Assembly (NCBI RefSeq): GCF_947077765.1
Contig: NZ_CAMTTF010000006.1
Location: 100,606-164,605, forward strand
Direction: 5' to 3'
DNA length: 64,000 nucleotides
Origin: Salinibacter grassmerensis
Lineage (GTDB): Bacteria > Bacteroidota > Rhodothermia > Rhodothermales > Salinibacteraceae
Of the stretch, positions 26,209 through 35,405 are shown piece after piece; position 1 is the stretch's first letter; every line of letters starts with the position of its first letter. A program made the translations under genes and the position numbers. The notes beneath the pieces were generated by a model. The model made no database searches and was not told the DNA's origin. It saw only the letters and a list, made by a program, of their open reading frames with translations.

Positions 26209-27115
26209 AATTGCGTGTCCTGCTGTGTGCTTTGTGATGTATCATCGAGTGACGCGTTGTCGAGCACGCATGCCCGGCATCGCATCTCCGGCTCGGGCCA
26301 CCACTGGCCAGCGTGCAGCCCACTTTGTTTGTAAGTGGGCAGCCTGCTTCAGGAAATCTGGCAGAAACGCCTTCTGGCCGTGTGATCAGGAGCCGATAAG
26401 TCTTCTTCCCTCTTGGGATTGCATTAGGGCAAGAACGGGCGGCAATGTGAGCCCCGAAGTATGAATTGAGGGTTAAGGTAGTGCGCTGCCCTATATCTGA
26501 CTCACACCCGATGCGCACAGATGCCTCAGGCCAAGACGGCACCGGGGCAGAGCGCGACAGAGAACACGAAGCGGCGAGAAAGGCGCCTTAAGGATCAGAT
26601 TGAGGTTCTCCTTAGCTAGGGATTCTCTCGCGGAAGAGGGAAAGAAAAGACCAGGGCGACCGGGCAGGATGCGGGCCGAGTGTGCTCCTGCACAGTTATA
26701 TCCCTGCAGCTGTACCCCTGCAGCGGCGGTGCGCACATACAGGTAGCGGTGCGTATGCGCTCACGTTGTCTGGAGCGTTCGGGCTCTGCGGCACGCGGCC
26801 TCTGCAGCGTGAGACTTCCCTGGTGCAAGATCTCTTGCAGGACGACCTCTACTGAGATTTTCCCATGGTCCAAGGGTCTGAGAGCTCGACATTGTGAAGA
26901 AAAGGGTAATCGGTCCGGGGCTTCTCACATCACGGCTCCTCACAGCCCTAATGAACACGAAGGAAAGGGCCGGTCCTCCAGAGAACTAGGCTTTTCAAAA
27001 AGCCAGGCTTCTCGGGAAGCCAGCCCGGCGAAGGAGACAAGTCCCCGCCGGGCGGAGGACATGCTCTTTCTCAGAAGATACGCTCTTTTCTAACCACACA
27101 GCAAGGCATACTCCT
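26209..27115. other. Spacer with the second long direct repeat
   Basis: No supported gene. It contains direct-repeat copy 2 and, at 26690-26725, short ccctgcagctgta-like repeats. Confidence 0.55.
26310..26577. repeat. Long direct repeat, copy 2
   Basis: Match to 21040-21312; both end in the cgacagagaacacgaagc block. Point differences only, so the duplication is fairly recent or is kept alike by gene conversion. Confidence 0.9.
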
Positions 27116-27847
27116 ATGCACAAGGTAGCTTCAAACATCGATATCTCCCCGGCCAAGATCACTGGGCTTTTCATGGTTCTTCTGATGGTCGGGACGGCCC
27201 CAAGAGCGTCACTCGGGCAAAGCCAGTCGGGCGCGGAAGCTCCTGTCATCAGACAGGGAGGACTCACCTACTCCGCGGCCATCCCAACCGGGGACTTCGG
27301 CGACGTGCTGGACCGCACCTCCCAGGGCGTTAATCTCTACCTCGGGGTGAAGGCTGGATCGCTTCCTCTGTACCTGGGCCTAGACTTCGACATCGGGCAG
27401 TACGGGTCCGAGGAGCGCACCGTCACCGTCGGCTTTGTGGACGGAACCTTCGAGACAACCAGCAGCCTCTACCAGCCGCACATCTCAGCGCGGTATCAAC
27501 CTGCAGGTGGGCGGTTTCGGCCGTTCGTCGAAGGGCTAGTCGGGGCGAACGTCCTCAGCACTAGCACGACGTATACCGACTTCGGGACGACAGTGGAGGC
27601 TCCGCAGGACGTCGATGAGACGTCCGTCGCGTTCAGCGCAGGCGCAGGTGTAGGAGTAGACCTCCGACTGGCCCGCGTCAAGCCGCTTGGCATTCTGGGC
27701 CTGACCGGCTCGTTCTACTACCTTTACGGCAGCGAGGCAGAGGTGCCAGTTGCCCAGGGCGTTGCGGTCGCCGATGGAGGAGTCTCGACAGTCTCGACCA
27801 ACACGTCTGTTCTCCAGCCGGAAATTGGGCTCTACTTCGAATTCTAG
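27116..27847 (+). CDS. Outer-membrane beta-barrel protein
   Basis: A 243-residue protein with a signal peptide (ITGLFMVLLMVGTAPRASLG, cleavage probably after ASLGQ). The mature part is a string of amphipathic strands (GVNLYLGVKAGSLPLYLGLD, SLYQPHISARYQPAGGRFRP, FVEGLVGANVLSTST, FSAGAGVGVDLRLARVKPLG) and it ends in aromatic YFEF, the usual barrel insertion signal. It resembles the OmpA/OmpW-like 8-stranded barrels. Single gene; its role is unknown. The first ATG (27116) is the natural start, after an A-rich leader. Confidence 0.82.
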   Translation: MHKVASNIDISPAKITGLFMVLLMVGTAPRASLGQSQSGAEAPVIRQGGLTYSAAIPTGDFGDVLDRTSQGVNLYLGVKAGSLPLYLGLDFDIGQYGSEERTVTVGFVDGTFETTSSLYQPHISARYQPAGGRFRPFVEGLVGANVLSTSTTYTDFGTTVEAPQDVDETSVAFSAGAGVGVDLRLARVKPLGILGLTGSFYYLYGSEAEVPVAQGVAVADGGVSTVSTNTSVLQPEIGLYFEF

Positions 27848-28347
27848 AAAGCCTCGAAGACCCCGCGAGAGATTTCATGAGAGAAGGTCTCTTGCCGAGG
27901 GGCTTCTGCCGACCTATTCCTTCCGGGCCAGCCCTGCCGCCGGCAGTCCGGTGACTACCGGCAATTCGGTAACCACCGGCAGCACGGCAGGGGCCCGGAG
28001 GAAAGGCGGAAGGGAAGTCTTCTCAGGCTTACATCCTAACCGGCGCGGTTCGGTTGCTTCTGTTCTATCTCATGAGGCCGCGAGACAAAGAGTGGAAGAT
28101 CGGTCATGCTCACGTGGCCAGGGAAACCTGCTTCGGCACATGAGACCTGCCCCACCGAAATTGCGTAAAACGGCGAGAGACTGACATCCGAACGCGTTTC
28201 TTTTCGCGCCCGCCGAAGCCTTTTTATCCTCGATGTTGTTCAAAAATATTCAAAGTAAAAAGATGTATCAACTCCTTATTTTCTCGAAAGCGAAGAGAGT
28301 CCTAGAAAAACATCACTCTAGGCACGACACAGCAATTAATCTCAACC
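27848..28347. promoter_or_regulatory. Spacer and AT-rich region before the sigma/NACHT operon
   Basis: The first half has small repeats (ccggtgactaccggcaattc). The last 150 bases (28200-28347) are far more A+T-rich than the surroundings, with runs like ttcaaaaatattcaaagta, and probably include the promoter of the operon starting at 28348. I cannot define the boxes. Confidence 0.45.
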
Positions 28348-29304
28348 ATGCCGAAGACGCAGTCTAAAGCGAAAGGTAGCGAGCAGATCGTCCGAGAAAT
28401 ATGCCGGGGCGATCTCAGTGAGGAAGAAAACAAGAGAAAAGTCTCTGCCCTGATCAAGAGCCATCCTGAGCGTTTCCGAATCGGGCTCAGAAAGCTAGAG
28501 TACTGGGGAGGAGATCTGTGGGACCGTGCCTCCGAAAACCTGGGGTACGGCGAGCCTGAGTCTCTAAAGCTTGAAGCCACGAAGTATCTACTGGAGGTAC
28601 CTCAGAAGGGCAAACACAAGGGTGGGAGAAGGATCTGCACCTTTCTGGAGGACGACAGGCCTTTCGGGGAATGGATGTCCTCCAAAATATTTGGATTCGT
28701 TCGAAAAATACAGAGCGAAATCAAGGAGGAGAAGGAGAAGCTCGAAGAGCTGGAAAAACCGCACGAAGATCCTGTGTCGGCAAAGGATAAAAGAAAGGAT
28801 GTACAGGATGGTCGAAGGCCCAGAGTCGAAAATCACCACGCTGACATAGGTAGTCTTGCGGGCTCTGTCATCGGTCAACTCGGTGAAGCCTGCAGAAGCG
28901 CCCTGGAAGCATTCTTCTCAGATGATTCGGAGGCCTGGAGAGACGTTCAGGAAAAGAACCCCGACATGGAGAGCTGTCTCCTCCGCTGTGGAGAGATCAT
29001 GAGACAAGAGGATGTCGATCTGACGAGATTCGTGGACCACCCTGGGAAAGCAAGGCTCTGGGACTGCGTACAAGATCTCTCGGGTCGCTACCGGTCTCTG
29101 ATCTTGCGACGCTTCTTCCAGGGTCTTGATTATTGGAAACTCGGCCGCGACCTCAGTGACAACGAGCGGGAGGACTACGAATCCTGGGAGAAGTATAAGA
29201 GGGCGGAGTACGACTGGGCTCGCAGGTTCAAGGATAAGTGCAAAGACAAGGTCGAGCAGCAGTGCCAAGAGGAAGCTGCCGACTACATGAACGAAGCCGG
29301 ATGA
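28348..29304 (+). CDS. Sigma-factor-like protein, first gene of the Lon-NACHT operon
   Basis: A 318-residue protein. Two segments resemble sigma-70 regions: residues 100-130 (FGEWMSSKIFGFVRKIQSEI) recall region 2, where a W-containing helix precedes basic helices, and residues 245-275 (LSGRYRSLILRRFFQGLDYW, KLGRDLS) recall region 4, where R-x-R-x-x-I-L-R-F-F-x-G-L leads into a helix-turn-helix. A long charged linker lies between. Residues 25-55 (EENKRKVSALIKSHPERFRI) form another helical block. The region order fits an ECF-type sigma factor, but conservation is low, so this is a cautious call. It precedes the second HTH protein by 109 bases on the same strand. Suggested role: transcription switch or decoy in a conflict system. 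Confidence 0.5.
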   Translation: MPKTQSKAKGSEQIVREICRGDLSEEENKRKVSALIKSHPERFRIGLRKLEYWGGDLWDRASENLGYGEPESLKLEATKYLLEVPQKGKHKGGRRICTFLEDDRPFGEWMSSKIFGFVRKIQSEIKEEKEKLEELEKPHEDPVSAKDKRKDVQDGRRPRVENHHADIGSLAGSVIGQLGEACRSALEAFFSDDSEAWRDVQEKNPDMESCLLRCGEIMRQEDVDLTRFVDHPGKARLWDCVQDLSGRYRSLILRRFFQGLDYWKLGRDLSDNEREDYESWEKYKRAEYDWARRFKDKCKDKVEQQCQEEAADYMNEAG

Positions 29305-29413
29305 AAGGCGCTGGCCATGTTTGGGCACTCTCTCTGTCTTTCAAGTTTTGCCTTCTTCACTGGGCAGAAAGGGAAAACACGTTCTTTTTCTCATCGAACC
29401 TACCTGAGATGCC
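29305..29413. other. Intergenic gap in operon
   Basis: 109 bases; no terminator visible. Confidence 0.4.
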
Positions 29414-30265
29414 ATGAATGAACCAGAACAACGCCCCAGCGCGAGCGCAGGTCAGGCAGCCGCATTTCTCTCTGAAGCGGCAGATGCGGTAGAACAGACG
29501 ATCGTGCCTGCGCTGCAAGAAGCTCTGCTTGAGGTGGCGGAGGAGCCAGCCTTCGCGCTAGAGATGTCTCTTTTCGAGGGCAGGGACGATGCGACCATCG
29601 CGTCAACCATGGGCATAAGCGAGGAGGATGTTCGCAAGCTGCAGAAAGAGGCCCGAGAGCAGCTTCTCAAAACTGAATTCGGGCAGGAGACAGGCCGCAA
29701 GGACCTCCGTGACATGCTCAGACTCGCTGGCGTGTACCTACGGCAGCAGAGCAATTCTAAGCAGTTTCAGGAAGGTTTCAGCAAGGCACTCGAGAAGGAG
29801 AAAAGGCCCATTATAGAGCAGATTTCTGAGCCTATGGAGGAACTTTGGAAGCGGGTTGCCGACGAACTTGACGCCACAGCCGATCAACTGATCGGCACAG
29901 GGACGGCTCTGGTTGAGGGATTTGGGCCAACACGAGCCATGGCCGCTTCCAGCGGGTCGGGAAGAGAGAGGGAAGAGCGAAGTTTCGAAATAAGCATAGA
30001 ACACCAGAACCACGTAACGTTGATCCGTGAGGCTACGGGTCAGTGGCGAAGCATTTTTGAGGTTCACGGAGAGGATCTGGAAGCCGTAAGCCTTGGCTAC
30101 CAAATTGTGGGTGAGGACAACACGGTCTTCTATGAGGGAGATGTACACCTCGAAAAATTCAGTGAGGGAATCTACGGAGGAGGCGAAATGATTGGCTCTT
30201 TGGAAGCTCCTGGAGGCGCCTCCCTGAAGATGCGGGCGATTGAGGTGAAGCTGGAAGAAAATTGA
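29414..30265 (+). CDS. Protein with sigma-region-4-like HTH and beta-rich C-terminal domain
   Basis: A 283-residue protein. Residues 45-80 (EMSLFEGRDDATIASTMGIS, then EEDVRKLQKEAREQLLKTEF) are a sigma-4-like helix-turn-helix (L-F-E-G-x-x-x-x-x-I-A-x-x-x-x-I-S-x-x-x-V). The middle is a helical, charged linker; the C-terminal 90 residues (FEISIEHQNHVTLIREATGQ…VHLEKFSEGIYGGGEMIGSL) are beta-rich and of unknown family, possibly a binding or target domain. The stop codon overlaps the TTG start of the large Lon-NACHT gene by four bases, so the two are translationally coupled. This protein could be a partner or substrate of the Lon-like domain; that is inference. Confidence 0.6.
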   Translation: MNEPEQRPSASAGQAAAFLSEAADAVEQTIVPALQEALLEVAEEPAFALEMSLFEGRDDATIASTMGISEEDVRKLQKEAREQLLKTEFGQETGRKDLRDMLRLAGVYLRQQSNSKQFQEGFSKALEKEKRPIIEQISEPMEELWKRVADELDATADQLIGTGTALVEGFGPTRAMAASSGSGREREERSFEISIEHQNHVTLIREATGQWRSIFEVHGEDLEAVSLGYQIVGEDNTVFYEGDVHLEKFSEGIYGGGEMIGSLEAPGGASLKMRAIEVKLEEN

Positions 30266-33200
30266 CGTATTTTGCTAACGTAGCTGCCAACAAGACCAGT
30301 ATGTCTGTTGATCACAGCAACTGCTCCTTCCGAAGACTTCGAGACGGATGGGAGGAGGATGCGAAAGGAGGTTTTGGTAGACTCAAAGCACTTGACAGCT
30401 GGTGCCAAGAAAAGATGTTCGGGGACCGCCTGGTGGAGGCGTGCAGGGCACACATCAGGGACAGGCGGTGGTGCAAACATGGAAAGCAGCTGATCAAGCC
30501 TTGGGACAAGCTGATCGAGACCTGGGACAAGGATGACAAGGAGAATACCCTCCAGAAGCTACCCAATCTGCCAGGTACTTCAAAGCACCAACTCTTCATG
30601 GTGTGGGCTCATCTCCGCATCACGAAGGCTCGGTGCAAAGGAGAAGGCGATCTCGATGGGGTTTTGGAGATCATATCCGGCGATGTGTCGGAGGGATTGT
30701 GGAAGGAGGGCCCCCCGTTTGGTAGTTCTTTCTTCAGGGCCCTGGCCCGATTTCTGAATCCAGCGCAAAGTTTAGCAAAGAACCGGTCTGTCGAAAGCAG
30801 CGGTAGTGCGGATGCGTCTGCGCTTTTTCCTCTGGTTCTAGATGGGTCGGATCCGGAGGTACGTGTCGCAGAGGTCCACGTCCAGGATTCTGGTAGAGGA
30901 GACGGCGAGGTCCTTCTTCACCCCGAGCAGGCCTTTCTACGTATGGAGGACGATTTTCGCTCTGCGTTTGATTCTGCGCAGAGGCTGGTCGAAGATCTAA
31001 GGCCTTGCCTGACTTCCGACGTCTATGTCCGAATCAAGCCTCAGGGGGGAGGAGAATGGGAGAAGGTAAATATATTGAGCGGAAAGTCAGTGGGTGGGGC
31101 CCTGCATCTCAGCCTCAAAAGTCTGGTGACAGAGGGGAGACGCCCGGAGGAGATAGCCATCTCGTTCGCCCTGGACAGCGAGGGTGACTCTACACTCGGT
31201 AAGTGCTATCCGGTGGGACGTCTCCAAAAGAAGGCGGAGGGACTTTTTGGAAAAGTTGATCGGTTCTTAATCTCTGAAAAGCAGGAGAAGGAAATCGAGG
31301 AGCAGACTGGTTTGGAGATTCTTTCTGCCCGGACTCTCGAGGACGCTTGGGGCCACGCTACTAATCGGCTTGCTGAACTGCGGAGGTACCTCAAGCACGT
31401 CGAGGAGAAGGCAGACGAGACTATCGAGTACATGGACCAAGAGATGTCGCGTGTTCGGGTTCAGGCCCGAATTAAGTCCTTTTCGAAGGAAGCGGCCGAG
31501 GAGCCAGCGCCGCATGAGGACGATGGGGGGCTCGACCCAGGCGACATCGTTTTCAAAAGTGAACTTGAGCGAGGAGTTGTCCTTGGGAATCCCGGGATGG
31601 GAAAGACGTGGCTTCTTAGGGGAGAAGCAAGGGCACTAGCGAAGAAGGAACGTGGCCATCTGGACGAAACTCCCCAGCTGGATGAGGTCAGGATTCCAAT
31701 TTTCCTAGAGCTCGTCGACGTGGCAGAACTTGTTGCTGAAGAGAGCTGCTCGCTCCGAGAGGCCGTGATAAGGCAGTTTTCCAATAAGGAAATCTCACCT
31801 TTAGGAGAGAATGATTCTTCAGGGCGGCCTCCCTCCGAGTCACTCGTTGACCTTGTGAGAGAGGGAATTGGTAAGGACAGAGTCTGGATTTTCCTCGACG
31901 CTCTCGACGAGGTATCGCATCGTCAGAGGAGTGACATCGAAGACGAGGTCGCCGATTTTATGAGAACCAACCCAAATTCTCGTCTCCTTCTTACCTCTCG
32001 GACCACTCCGTATGATGATGCCCTGTCGCACGTAATCAACCAGAACAGGACTGAGCGCGAACTGGAACTTCAGCCGTTCGGTAGGGACCAGGTTAAAAAA
32101 TTTACTGAGAGGTATTTCCAGGGAAGCAGGACTGAGGAGTTCTTGTCTGAGCTCGATAACACTTATTGCCTTCAGGGGATGACGGAGGTCCCTCTTCTGC
32201 TCTCTTTCCTCTGCGGAATTTATGAAGAGGGGTCTTCAGGCTTCCAAAGCAGCGCGAACGCATGTGAGGAAATTCTAGTCGAAATGTTGCGGAGAAAAGG
32301 CCTCGACAGTTCCGAGAGGCTTAATCGACTTAATGAACTCAGCGCAATGGCATTTTCCCTGAGAGCGCAGGAAAAGTTGGAGTTCACCCAGACGAGTCTG
32401 CGCGATGCGATTGCGTTTGGATACCGTAGGTTGAACCCCAAAGCGCCGGACAAAGAAAAAATAAAAACAATACAAAGAGAATATGTTTCCAAAATTGGCT
32501 TGTTGTACAGGTCAACCTCCAAAAGTAACGGTTCTCCAAGAAGAAACAAAACCTACAAATTTATACACAAAAATTTGTACGAATACTTATCTTCTAGATG
32601 GGTAACATACTTAATGGAAGAAGAAAATAAAAAATTTAGTAGTAAAATAGATTATAAAAAAATAGAATACGAAAATGAGCATACGTATAAGGTCAGTGAT
32701 TACGTGAATCTGGCCAGTTCTAATCAAGCCCAGGCGATATTCTTGGCTGAGACGCTTGAAAACACGGACCCACTCCTGGAATTGCTCACCGATCAGATGG
32801 AGGATGGTGAGGAAGGCGTGCGCGCGGCGGTGGCCAGAGCACTGGGAGAAATCAAAATTCCTGACCCTGAGGTAGTATGTAGCCTCGTAAGAAAAACTGA
32901 CGACGAAGAGGAAAGTGTGCAGGAGGCAGCTTTTGAGTCTCTGAAGGCCATTAGAAAGACTGAACCAGAAGTGGTAGAGAAAACTCTCACGGAGCAGCTC
33001 TCAGAGAGGGGGTTCTCCGCAGGGATCCTTGTTGATCTGCTCACGGACAGGTGTGAAGACCTTCGCCTTGAGGCAGCGAAGGAGTTAGGAAGAGTTGCAA
33101 CCCATACCCAAGAAGACGTAACCCGAGCACTCGTGAATCGACTCGGCGATCAGAGTTTAGATGTGCGAAAGGCAGCCGCGTGGGGTCTTGTCAAAATCGC

Positions 33201-34557
33201 AGCTCCCACTCCGGAAGTTGTGGAGAACTTTGCCAACCATCTTGAGAGAGAAGGATCAGATGCAGAAGAGGCAGCAAGATTAGTGCTGAAGGGGGCTGAA
33301 GCACACTACCGTGAGAACTCGGGAGACGTTGCCGGCGCTTCCGGAGACAAAAATGTGAGTGCACAGAAGACGAATAGGGAAAACAGCGCGGAGACGGAGT
33401 TGATCAATACTCAGGTTATCAGCCTTGCGGAGTGGCTGGAAAAAGGGGAGTGCAGCGCAATGGAGATAGCTGAGTGGGCATTGAAGGAGCTTGACACTGA
33501 GAGAGAGAAACTGCTGATTGAACAACTGACAGACCAAGAGAACGCAAATGTGAGAGCTGCTGCGGCACGGGCCCTCAAACGACTCGAAAGCTTTGACCCA
33601 GGGGTTCAAGGGGATCTCGTTCCCCGTCTCGAAGCACGTCTCGAAGACGAGAATACTGACGTGCAGCGAGCTGCGTCACGAACCCTCGGAAAGTCTAAGG
33701 TCTCCCACCCCTCAGCGGTAAAAATTCTTACTGGCTGGCTTGAAGACGAGAAAGCGAATACACGGGAGGCTGCGGCAAGAGCTCTCGTGAAGAGCGGGAC
33801 GGAAGGAAGAAAGGTTCTCGCTGGTGAGCTTGCAGACAAACCCGCAGGTGTGCGAGAAGCTGTGGTGCGCGTGCTTGGAGAAACCGAGGATTCCGATCCA
33901 AGAACAGAAGCAGTGATTGCCAGACGAATTGGGGACAAGAACACAGAGGTACGGAAGGCCGCTGCACAGGCACTCGGGAAGACCGGAATCTCACACACCA
34001 AAGCGTTGAAGTTTCTCATCAGTCGTCTCAGGGACGAGAGCGAAGGGGTGCGAGAGGCTGTAGCACGGGCACTTGGGAAGATTGCCATTTCTGACTCTAG
34101 GGCAATGGAGACCAAAGTCTGCAACTCCAAAGCAGCAGAGTTTCTCGCCAACTGTGTTGAAGCTGAGAACGTGGAATTGCAGAAGGCGGGGGCGAAGGCA
34201 CTTTTGAAGGGTGGCGAGGTGGAAAGACTTGTCGGTGTACTTGCAGACAAGGGTTCAGATACGAAAGAGGTTACTACACATGCCTTCGAGGAAGCCGGAC
34301 ATGATACAGTAGAAGCTCTCGTCGAGTGTCTCGGAGCTGAAGACGCAATGGTCCGGAGGACTGCAGCGCAGGCGCTTGGTGAGACTGGAGCTTCCAATTC
34401 GGAAACGGTGATGGCCCTCACTGATCGGCTTGGAGACAAAGATCGAAAGGTTCGACGGATATCAGCACAAGTACTTCAGCAACTCAAGGATCTGAATACG
34501 AGGGCGATGAAGAAAGGCATCAGCGATCTACTCGATAAGAAAGACACCAACGCGTAG
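30262..34557 (+). CDS. Lon-like protease domain, NACHT NTPase and HEAT-repeat sensor protein
   Basis: 1431 residues. 1-190: helical, no family. 197-372: Lon (S16) protease-like domain with SGKSVGGALHLSLKSLVTEG (candidate Ser276), the EIAISFALD strand, the YPVGRLQKK turn and LEILSARTLEDAWGHA; the canonical catalytic Lys position (GGLKEK in Lon) is Gln322, with Lys323 and Lys324 adjacent. 375-430: coiled coil. 430-780: NACHT with Walker A GNPGMGKT (442-449), Walker B IFLDALDE (543-550), LLLTSRT and the late FIHKNLYEYLSSRW motif. 845-1425: about 15 HEAT repeats (VRAAVARALGEI type), the likely sensor. Start: TTG 30262 overlaps the previous stop; ATG 30301 (MSVDHSN) is an alternative. NACHT-HEAT proteins act in bacterial antiphage immunity; this fusion is unusual. 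A 240-base A+T-rich patch lies at 32461-32700. Confidence 0.85.
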   Translation: MTYFANVAANKTSMSVDHSNCSFRRLRDGWEEDAKGGFGRLKALDSWCQEKMFGDRLVEACRAHIRDRRWCKHGKQLIKPWDKLIETWDKDDKENTLQKLPNLPGTSKHQLFMVWAHLRITKARCKGEGDLDGVLEIISGDVSEGLWKEGPPFGSSFFRALARFLNPAQSLAKNRSVESSGSADASALFPLVLDGSDPEVRVAEVHVQDSGRGDGEVLLHPEQAFLRMEDDFRSAFDSAQRLVEDLRPCLTSDVYVRIKPQGGGEWEKVNILSGKSVGGALHLSLKSLVTEGRRPEEIAISFALDSEGDSTLGKCYPVGRLQKKAEGLFGKVDRFLISEKQEKEIEEQTGLEILSARTLEDAWGHATNRLAELRRYLKHVEEKADETIEYMDQEMSRVRVQARIKSFSKEAAEEPAPHEDDGGLDPGDIVFKSELERGVVLGNPGMGKTWLLRGEARALAKKERGHLDETPQLDEVRIPIFLELVDVAELVAEESCSLREAVIRQFSNKEISPLGENDSSGRPPSESLVDLVREGIGKDRVWIFLDALDEVSHRQRSDIEDEVADFMRTNPNSRLLLTSRTTPYDDALSHVINQNRTERELELQPFGRDQVKKFTERYFQGSRTEEFLSELDNTYCLQGMTEVPLLLSFLCGIYEEGSSGFQSSANACEEILVEMLRRKGLDSSERLNRLNELSAMAFSLRAQEKLEFTQTSLRDAIAFGYRRLNPKAPDKEKIKTIQREYVSKIGLLYRSTSKSNGSPRRNKTYKFIHKNLYEYLSSRWVTYLMEEENKKFSSKIDYKKIEYENEHTYKVSDYVNLASSNQAQAIFLAETLENTDPLLELLTDQMEDGEEGVRAAVARALGEIKIPDPEVVCSLVRKTDDEEESVQEAAFESLKAIRKTEPEVVEKTLTEQLSERGFSAGILVDLLTDRCEDLRLEAAKELGRVATHTQEDVTRALVNRLGDQSLDVRKAAAWGLVKIAAPTPEVVENFANHLEREGSDAEEAARLVLKGAEAHYRENSGDVAGASGDKNVSAQKTNRENSAETELINTQVISLAEWLEKGECSAMEIAEWALKELDTEREKLLIEQLTDQENANVRAAAARALKRLESFDPGVQGDLVPRLEARLEDENTDVQRAASRTLGKSKVSHPSAVKILTGWLEDEKANTREAAARALVKSGTEGRKVLAGELADKPAGVREAVVRVLGETEDSDPRTEAVIARRIGDKNTEVRKAAAQALGKTGISHTKALKFLISRLRDESEGVREAVARALGKIAISDSRAMETKVCNSKAAEFLANCVEAENVELQKAGAKALLKGGEVERLVGVLADKGSDTKEVTTHAFEEAGHDTVEALVECLGAEDAMVRRTAAQALGETGASNSETVMALTDRLGDKDRKVRRISAQVLQQLKDLNTRAMKKGISDLLDKKDTNA

Positions 34558-35405
34558 CATGCGTATTGCGGAAGCTCGGGCACACGTCAGAGTCCAGTTT
34601 GTGCGCCACATGTGCTCACGGGCACTAAAGCCACAGGAGGCATGAAAAATATGTCCGGTCAGATTTCTGAAAAGGGCCCGTGCCGTTGACATAAGCATAA
34701 GACAAGTAGTTTAGCGGCAGACAGACGCTACATGCCACCGATCCACCATTCATGGCAATGGTAACGAAAGTCACCAGCATCAGGGGAATCGTCAGATGAA
34801 TCCGTCTGGCTTTGCCCAGTACGGAAAACGCACGAGGTGGCGTAATTCCTTCTCCGGGCTCTTTCAGTAGAACCACTGCTTGGAGGTCTTCGACTGGGCT
34901 TGCGCCAGCCCACTCTTCACGCAGACCTGTGCATGGAAGTTTGGGGCAGCGTCCAGGTCAAGCGACCAGTGAGTGAGCTGCTTTTCATGGATCTCCATGC
35001 GGATCCCGATGACAAGGCGATGGGTCAACCCCGGAGTGGGTTTGAATTGCCTCTTCCTGGACATCCTTCGAAATCATCCGGCCAGATCAAACTCACCTAC
35101 GGAGGATGGCCTCTAAAGCCTGGTACAACACCTGATCCTTTCGGCTTCGGTGACCGAAATGCACCTGGCAAAAGCCATTCAGAAAGGAGCGAGACTGACT
35201 TCGTTTCGATGTCTACTCTGGGTCCTCATGCGCTTGGCTGCTCCTCCCTCCACACAGCTGGAGCAGGCACCTTACTTCGGAGCTGTTGGTGGCCACACCC
35301 AGGAGCGTAACACGCAAGTGCACTGGATTCACATCCGCATCAGCTTCTGGCAGAGCTTTCGCCACCTGAGGGGAACCGCTGGCAGCTGCGCGACGCAGCA
35401 GTGTT
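34558..35405. other. Spacer between converging giant genes
   Basis: About 850 bases without a supported gene. Small open frames here have no family likeness. No clear terminator is visible in the first 100 bases. Confidence 0.4.
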
